DNA of 64,000 nucleotides, from NCBI RefSeq assembly GCF_000142805.1, contig NC_013083.1, positions 620,001-684,000 on the forward strand, given 5' to 3'. The notes under the pieces were generated by a model. The model saw only the letters and a list, made by a program, of their open reading frames with translations, did no database searches and had not been told where the DNA came from. This stretch comes from Lachancea thermotolerans CBS 6340 (lineage: Eukaryota > Ascomycota > Saccharomycetes > Saccharomycetales > Saccharomycetaceae). Numbering within the stretch: position 1 is the stretch's first letter; each line of letters begins with the position of its first letter. Positions 59,454 to 64,000 of this stretch are shown here, in pieces. The translations under genes were made by a program, and so were the position numbers.

Positions 59454-62400
59454 ATGTCAGCTGAAAAGAGTGCCTCCGAAAGGTACCAGAAGATTTCTCA
59501 ACTAGAGCATATTCTTAAAAGGCCCGACACTTATGTAGGTTCAGTGGAGATCCAAGAGCAAACACAGTGGATACATGATGAAGCGACTGACTGCATGGTG
59601 GAAAAGAACGTCAAAATCGTTCCCGGTCTTTTCAAGATTTTTGATGAGATCTTAGTGAACGCTGCAGACAATAAGGTTCGTGATCCTTCCATGAAGAAAA
59701 TAGAGGTGAACATTAACAAGGAAGAGAACTTTATTGAAGTGAAAAATGACGGTAAAGGGATTCCCATTGAGATTCATGAAAAAGAGCAGATTTACATTCC
59801 AGAAATGATTTTTGGCCATTTGCTAACCTCCTCGAACTACGATGATGATGAAAAGAAAGTCACCGGTGGCAGGAATGGTTATGGGGCTAAGCTCTGTAAT
59901 ATATTCTCTTCTGAATTTATTCTGGAGACTGCAGACCCCATAAAGGGCGAAAAGTACTTACAAAAATGGGAAGCTAACATGAGTATTTGCCATAAACCAA
60001 AAATTACATCATATAAAAAGGGTCCTTCTTACACAAAGGTGTCATTTAAGCCTGATCTTCAGAGATTTGGTATGGAGCATCTGGACGATGACATTGTGGG
60101 TATTATGCGTCGTAGAGTTTTTGATATCAATGGGTCCGTGAGAGACATAAGCGTTTATTTGAATGGTAAAAGTCTTCGGATCCGCAATTTCAAGAATTAC
60201 GTTGAGCTTTACCTCAAGTCGCTTGAGAAGAAGAAGTCTGAGGAGCAGGGAGCTGATGTCGGGAAGGCCCCTACTATTCTTTACGAGCGACTCAACGACA
60301 GGTGGGAAATTGCATTTGCAGTCTCAGACGTCGCTTTCCAGCAAATTTCATTTGTCAACTCTATAGCCACTACTTCTGGTGGCACCCATGTCAATTATGT
60401 GTCTGATCAGATAGTTAAGAAAATCACAGAGCATCTCAAGAAAAAGAAGAAGGGAAAAACAATCAAAGCCTTTCAAATCAAAAATCACATTTTCATATTT
60501 GTCAACTGTCAAATTGAAAACCCTGCATTCACGTCTCAAACTAAAGAACAATTGACAACTCGGGTTAGGGACTTTGGCTCCAAGTGTGACATCAAGGATG
60601 AATTCATTAACAAGATCATGAAAACAGAGTTAGCTGAGAGAGTGTTCGAACTTGCAGATCAAAACGAAGAAAAAGCTCTACAAAAATCAGATGGAAGCAG
60701 GAAGAATAGGATCACAAAGTATGCAACTTTGGAAGATGCCAATTGTGCTGGCACAAAGCAGGGGTACAAGTGTACTCTAGTTTTAACAGAAGGTCTTTCT
60801 GCTCAGTCTTTGGCTGTCGCGGGTCTTGCGGTAGTTGGACGTGATTACTATGGCTGCTACCCATTACGTGGTAAAATGTTGAATGTTAGGGAGGCAAGCG
60901 CCGAGCAAATAAACAAGAATGCTGAAATCCAGGCAATCAAAAAAATCGTTGGTTTGCAACATAGAAAGAAATACGAGGATACCAAATCATTAAGATATGG
61001 TCACATAATGATCATGACAGATCAAGATCATGATGGATCACACATCAAGGGTTTAATCATCAATTTCCTTGAGAGCTCGTTTCCTGGCCTCCTAGATATC
61101 CCGGGCTTCCTGATCGAGTTTATTACACCAATCGTGAAGGTCACAATAACAAGACCAAAGCGCGATGTGATATCATTTTACAACATGCCAGATTATGAAG
61201 AATGGAGGGAGAAAGAGAGCCACAAGTATAGCTGGAAACAAAAGTACTACAAAGGTTTGGGTACCTCTTCTTTGCAGGAAGCGCGAGAATACTTTTCTGA
61301 TCTAGACACACATCTGAAAAAGTTTCACGCTCTAGAAGGTGAAGACAGCCAACTGATTGACCTGGCCTTTTCAAAGAAAAAGGCAGACGATCGAAAGGAA
61401 TGGTTGAGACAATACGAACCTGGTAACACTCTAGATCCAACCTTAAGCGAAATCCCTATTTGTGACTTCATCAACAAGGAACTAATCCTTTTTTCCTTGG
61501 CAGACAACGTACGATCCATCCCTTCTGTATTGGACGGGTTTAAGCCAGGACAGCGCAAGGTTCTCTATAGTTGTTTTAAAAGAAAGCTAAAGTCAGAAAT
61601 CAAGGTGGCCCAGCTCATTGGCTATGTTTCAGAGCACACTAGTTACCACCATGGCGAACAGTCGCTAGCTCAAACAATTGTCGGAATGGCCCAAGACTAC
61701 GTGGGATCAAACAATATCTACCTTCTAAAACCAAATGGTGCATTTGGTACAAGGGCAGCAGGCGGTAAAGACTCAGCTGCTCCCAGATACATTTTCACCG
61801 AGTTAAACAACATTACTCCAAATATTTTTAATCCGCTCGATAACCCGCTGTTGACCTATTTACAAGAAGACGATCAAACAATTGAGCCTCAATGGTACTT
61901 ACCTGTGATACCCATGATCCTAGTAAACGGTGCAGAAGGCATTGGCACGGGCTGGAGCACAAATATACCTTGCTTTAATCCTCTTGAAATTGTTCAAAAT
62001 ATCAAGAAACTGATGAACGGAGAGCCTATGGATGATATGGCGCCATTTTACAGGGGCTGGGAGGGGCGTCTTCAAAAAATCGATGGTCAGAGGTACAGAA
62101 TGTATGGGAGAATCGAGCAAGTTGGTCCAAGAACCCTCGAAATTACTGAACTGCCGGCCAAGACATGGATCTCAACAATTAAAGAGCACTTGTTGTTAGG
62201 ATTAGCTGGAAATGAAAAGACCAAGCCTTGGATTAAGGATATGCAGGAGAACCACGGCGCAACTATTAAGTTTACAGTGGAGCTGACTGACGAAGAGATG
62301 CAAAATACGAGAAGAATTGGGTTCTACGAAAGATTCAAATTAGTATCAACAATCAGCTTGGCAAATATGGTGGCATTTGATCCGAACGGTCGCATCAAAA

Positions 62401-63764
62401 AGTATGAGGATGTCAGGGATATCTTGAGTGATTTCTACTATGTCAGGCTTGAGTATTTCCAAAAGAGAAAGGATCATATGTCGGAAAGGCTTCAGTGGCA
62501 AGTTGAGAAACTTTCACAGCAAACGAGGTTTATAAAGCTGATTGTTGAAAAAAAGCTCACCGTCACTAATAAGCCAAGATCAGCCCTCTTCAGAGAGCTT
62601 GAGGAATTGGGCTTCCCTAAGATAAACAGCGAAGGCAGACCCTACTATGGCGCAGTCAAAGGAGAGGAACAGAGCGTACTGGATGCAGCCTATAGTGATG
62701 ACAACGAGGATCCCGAGGAAGAAAGCAATGAGGTTAACGGACCACAGGATAAGTATGGTACCTTTGAATATCTCCTGGGGATGAAAATCTGGTCCCTGAC
62801 TAAAGAAAAATACGAGAAATTGCTGAATCAAAAGCAAGAGAAAGAGGTTGAACTCGATAACCTTTTGCGTCTATCGGCGAAGGACCTTTGGTGCCAAGAT
62901 CTAGACGCCTTCTCTAATGCCTATAAGGCCTTCTTAGAATATGATGAGAAAAAGCGCAACAGCATAATTCCTGATGCAGCCAGCACTAAACAGAAAGGCA
63001 AGAGGAAGAGAGCCAAAGCAGACGATGACGATTATAAGCCGAAACCCAAAAAGAAGGCAAAAACTGCATCAGCTGCGAAGCCAAAAACCGAGGATTCTCA
63101 GTTTGAGAACGTTTTGATCGAACAAAAAGTGATTGAAAAGCCTAAGCGTGTTGTGAAGGTTAAAGACGAAAAGCAGCCTACCATCGAAAGTCTTGTGGGC
63201 AAGAACAAAGGAGCTACGATTGATAGTTCTGCGGCCAATTCAGCGTCGGCAACGCCTCCGCCACAGCCCCCTAAAATGATCAAGAGCGAGGACTCGAGCC
63301 AGTCTAGCGCCTCTGATAAGTCAGCGGATGCTCCCAAGGGTGGTGAACGTGATCAAATGAGCGTCTTCTCCAGTAAGTTCAGAGAAGCAAGCGCGTTGTT
63401 TGACAGTTTTAAGCCGGCGGAAGCTACAGCAAGCAACCATTCTCTTTCCGAAAAACCGGGTACAGAAAATCCTGATGCCGCAGAATCTGAGGTTGCAAAA
63501 CCTAAGAAGCCTGTGACGAAAGCCACAGCCCGAAAGCCTTCAAGGAAAAACCAGATTTCAGACGAAAGTGATTTTGAGATATCTGACAATGGTGAGGCGA
63601 GCCCTGTCATAGAATCCACAATATCCCAGCCTCCTAGAAAGCGCGCTGCCAGAGCTAAGCCCTCGAAGTCTTATAAAGAAACTATTGACTTATCGGACAT
63701 GTCTTTTCAAGAGGAGGTCCCGGCAGAAGATGAGTCCGACGAGTCTTTTCAGGAATCTGAATAG
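59454..63764 (+). CDS. TOP2: Top2, DNA topoisomerase II
   Basis: 1436 residues, against 1428 in S. cerevisiae. The GHKL ATPase begins near residue 30 with FDEILVNAADN (63-73) and GRNGYGAKL. The Toprim domain has E446 (EGLSAQS) and D523-Q-D525-H-D527, the metal ligands. The winged-helix domain holds the catalytic tyrosine Y779 in PRYIFTEL, three residues earlier than Tyr782 of S. cerevisiae. A long C-terminal part (about 1175-1436) is Lys/Glu/Ser-rich and carries nuclear localisation-type sequences such as KGKRKRAK, ending in an acidic cluster. It passes one DNA duplex through another and is essential for chromosome segregation. The start is ATG 59454. Confidence 0.98.
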   Translation: MSAEKSASERYQKISQLEHILKRPDTYVGSVEIQEQTQWIHDEATDCMVEKNVKIVPGLFKIFDEILVNAADNKVRDPSMKKIEVNINKEENFIEVKNDGKGIPIEIHEKEQIYIPEMIFGHLLTSSNYDDDEKKVTGGRNGYGAKLCNIFSSEFILETADPIKGEKYLQKWEANMSICHKPKITSYKKGPSYTKVSFKPDLQRFGMEHLDDDIVGIMRRRVFDINGSVRDISVYLNGKSLRIRNFKNYVELYLKSLEKKKSEEQGADVGKAPTILYERLNDRWEIAFAVSDVAFQQISFVNSIATTSGGTHVNYVSDQIVKKITEHLKKKKKGKTIKAFQIKNHIFIFVNCQIENPAFTSQTKEQLTTRVRDFGSKCDIKDEFINKIMKTELAERVFELADQNEEKALQKSDGSRKNRITKYATLEDANCAGTKQGYKCTLVLTEGLSAQSLAVAGLAVVGRDYYGCYPLRGKMLNVREASAEQINKNAEIQAIKKIVGLQHRKKYEDTKSLRYGHIMIMTDQDHDGSHIKGLIINFLESSFPGLLDIPGFLIEFITPIVKVTITRPKRDVISFYNMPDYEEWREKESHKYSWKQKYYKGLGTSSLQEAREYFSDLDTHLKKFHALEGEDSQLIDLAFSKKKADDRKEWLRQYEPGNTLDPTLSEIPICDFINKELILFSLADNVRSIPSVLDGFKPGQRKVLYSCFKRKLKSEIKVAQLIGYVSEHTSYHHGEQSLAQTIVGMAQDYVGSNNIYLLKPNGAFGTRAAGGKDSAAPRYIFTELNNITPNIFNPLDNPLLTYLQEDDQTIEPQWYLPVIPMILVNGAEGIGTGWSTNIPCFNPLEIVQNIKKLMNGEPMDDMAPFYRGWEGRLQKIDGQRYRMYGRIEQVGPRTLEITELPAKTWISTIKEHLLLGLAGNEKTKPWIKDMQENHGATIKFTVELTDEEMQNTRRIGFYERFKLVSTISLANMVAFDPNGRIKKYEDVRDILSDFYYVRLEYFQKRKDHMSERLQWQVEKLSQQTRFIKLIVEKKLTVTNKPRSALFRELEELGFPKINSEGRPYYGAVKGEEQSVLDAAYSDDNEDPEEESNEVNGPQDKYGTFEYLLGMKIWSLTKEKYEKLLNQKQEKEVELDNLLRLSAKDLWCQDLDAFSNAYKAFLEYDEKKRNSIIPDAASTKQKGKRKRAKADDDDYKPKPKKKAKTASAAKPKTEDSQFENVLIEQKVIEKPKRVVKVKDEKQPTIESLVGKNKGATIDSSAANSASATPPPQPPKMIKSEDSSQSSASDKSADAPKGGERDQMSVFSSKFREASALFDSFKPAEATASNHSLSEKPGTENPDAAESEVAKPKKPVTKATARKPSRKNQISDESDFEISDNGEASPVIESTISQPPRKRAARAKPSKSYKETIDLSDMSFQEEVPAEDESDESFQESE

Positions 63765-64000
63765 TGCTTTTCAATACTCCACTTCCATGCAGGTTGTCTC
63801 GATCACGTGGAATGATTTTTTCGCGTCTGTAGCCAACCGTTCATTGCTTCTATACCCATCATTGATCTCTTAGCTATATTAAAGACTTACTTTACGTTGC
63901 TAGTTTGCATATTCATTTAACTAGGTTGTTTATACGAACACTAACCCCTGTATTTCTGCTTTCGGAGTTGGGACGTCAGCTTTGTAGGGTAGGCTTATAA
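63765..64000. other. 3' flank of TOP2
   Basis: 236 bases to the window edge. An E-box CACGTG is at about 63805. I see no gene; a promoter for a gene beyond the window could lie here. Confidence 0.4.

Noticed and set aside
1-64000. CRISPR arrays, toxin modules, prokaryote-type operons
   Set aside because: No regularly spaced repeats were seen. Spliceosomal introns, RNA polymerase III tRNA genes and yeast gene order show that this is a fungal nuclear chromosome.

Overview
This is nuclear chromosomal DNA from a budding yeast of the family Saccharomycetaceae that diverged before the whole-genome duplication. Lachancea is my best guess, from overall protein similarity and base composition, but the genus is an inference. 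Three things support the pre-duplication placement. The genes are dense and almost intronless. Both introns seen have yeast-type splice signals. From 20 kb onward, the genes that Saccharomyces cerevisiae splits between two duplicated chromosome segments (YOR100C to YOR087W and YNL096C to YNL088W) lie here as one merged single-copy series. Earlier in the window the same is true of the YJL029 to YJL036 and YLR014 to YLR016 genes. Names rest on remembered protein families plus this gene order. No database search was run.

Layout: 0-0.3 kb, tRNA-Met. 0.4-19.5 kb, VPS53, MAD2, BET4 (intron directly after its ATG), CTK2, DBP4/HCA4, PML1, KAR2, TAD2, SNX4, BRE2 and PPR1. Order then jumps to a different ancestral block between PPR1 and CRC1, within a GC-rich stretch. 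20-49 kb: CRC1, KTR1, NUP1, a GT71 mannosyltransferase not at this place in S. cerevisiae, a YOR097C-like membrane protein, RPS7 (one intron), RKI1, ARF3, CMR2, ECM3 (inverted relative to both S. cerevisiae copies), APP1, TMA46, PTC5, VPS21 and YVC1. 49-64 kb is looser: NST1 is flanked by gaps of 3.0 and 2.6 kb, the second holding an intron-containing tRNA-Trp. RHO2, tRNA-Asn and TOP2 follow.

The genes are mostly housekeeping and each has its own promoter. Groups by role are trafficking (VPS53, BET4, SNX4, ARF3, VPS21), nuclear and chromosome functions (MAD2, CTK2, BRE2, PPR1, NUP1, TOP2), RNA and translation (DBP4, PML1, TAD2, RPS7, TMA46), and secretory or wall functions (KAR2, KTR1, the GT71 enzyme, RHO2, NST1). 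Readable regulation includes an unfolded-protein element, heat-shock element and TATA box at KAR2, a Rap1 site upstream of RPS7, and PAC plus RRPE-like motifs between DBP4 and PML1.

I found no convincing new multi-gene system, CRISPR array, centromere or intact mobile element. The best leads are a likely dual-targeted ribose-5-phosphate isomerase, the single-gene inversion of ECM3, the synteny junction in GC-rich DNA, the GC-rich island upstream of RPS7, and the two long gaps around NST1.
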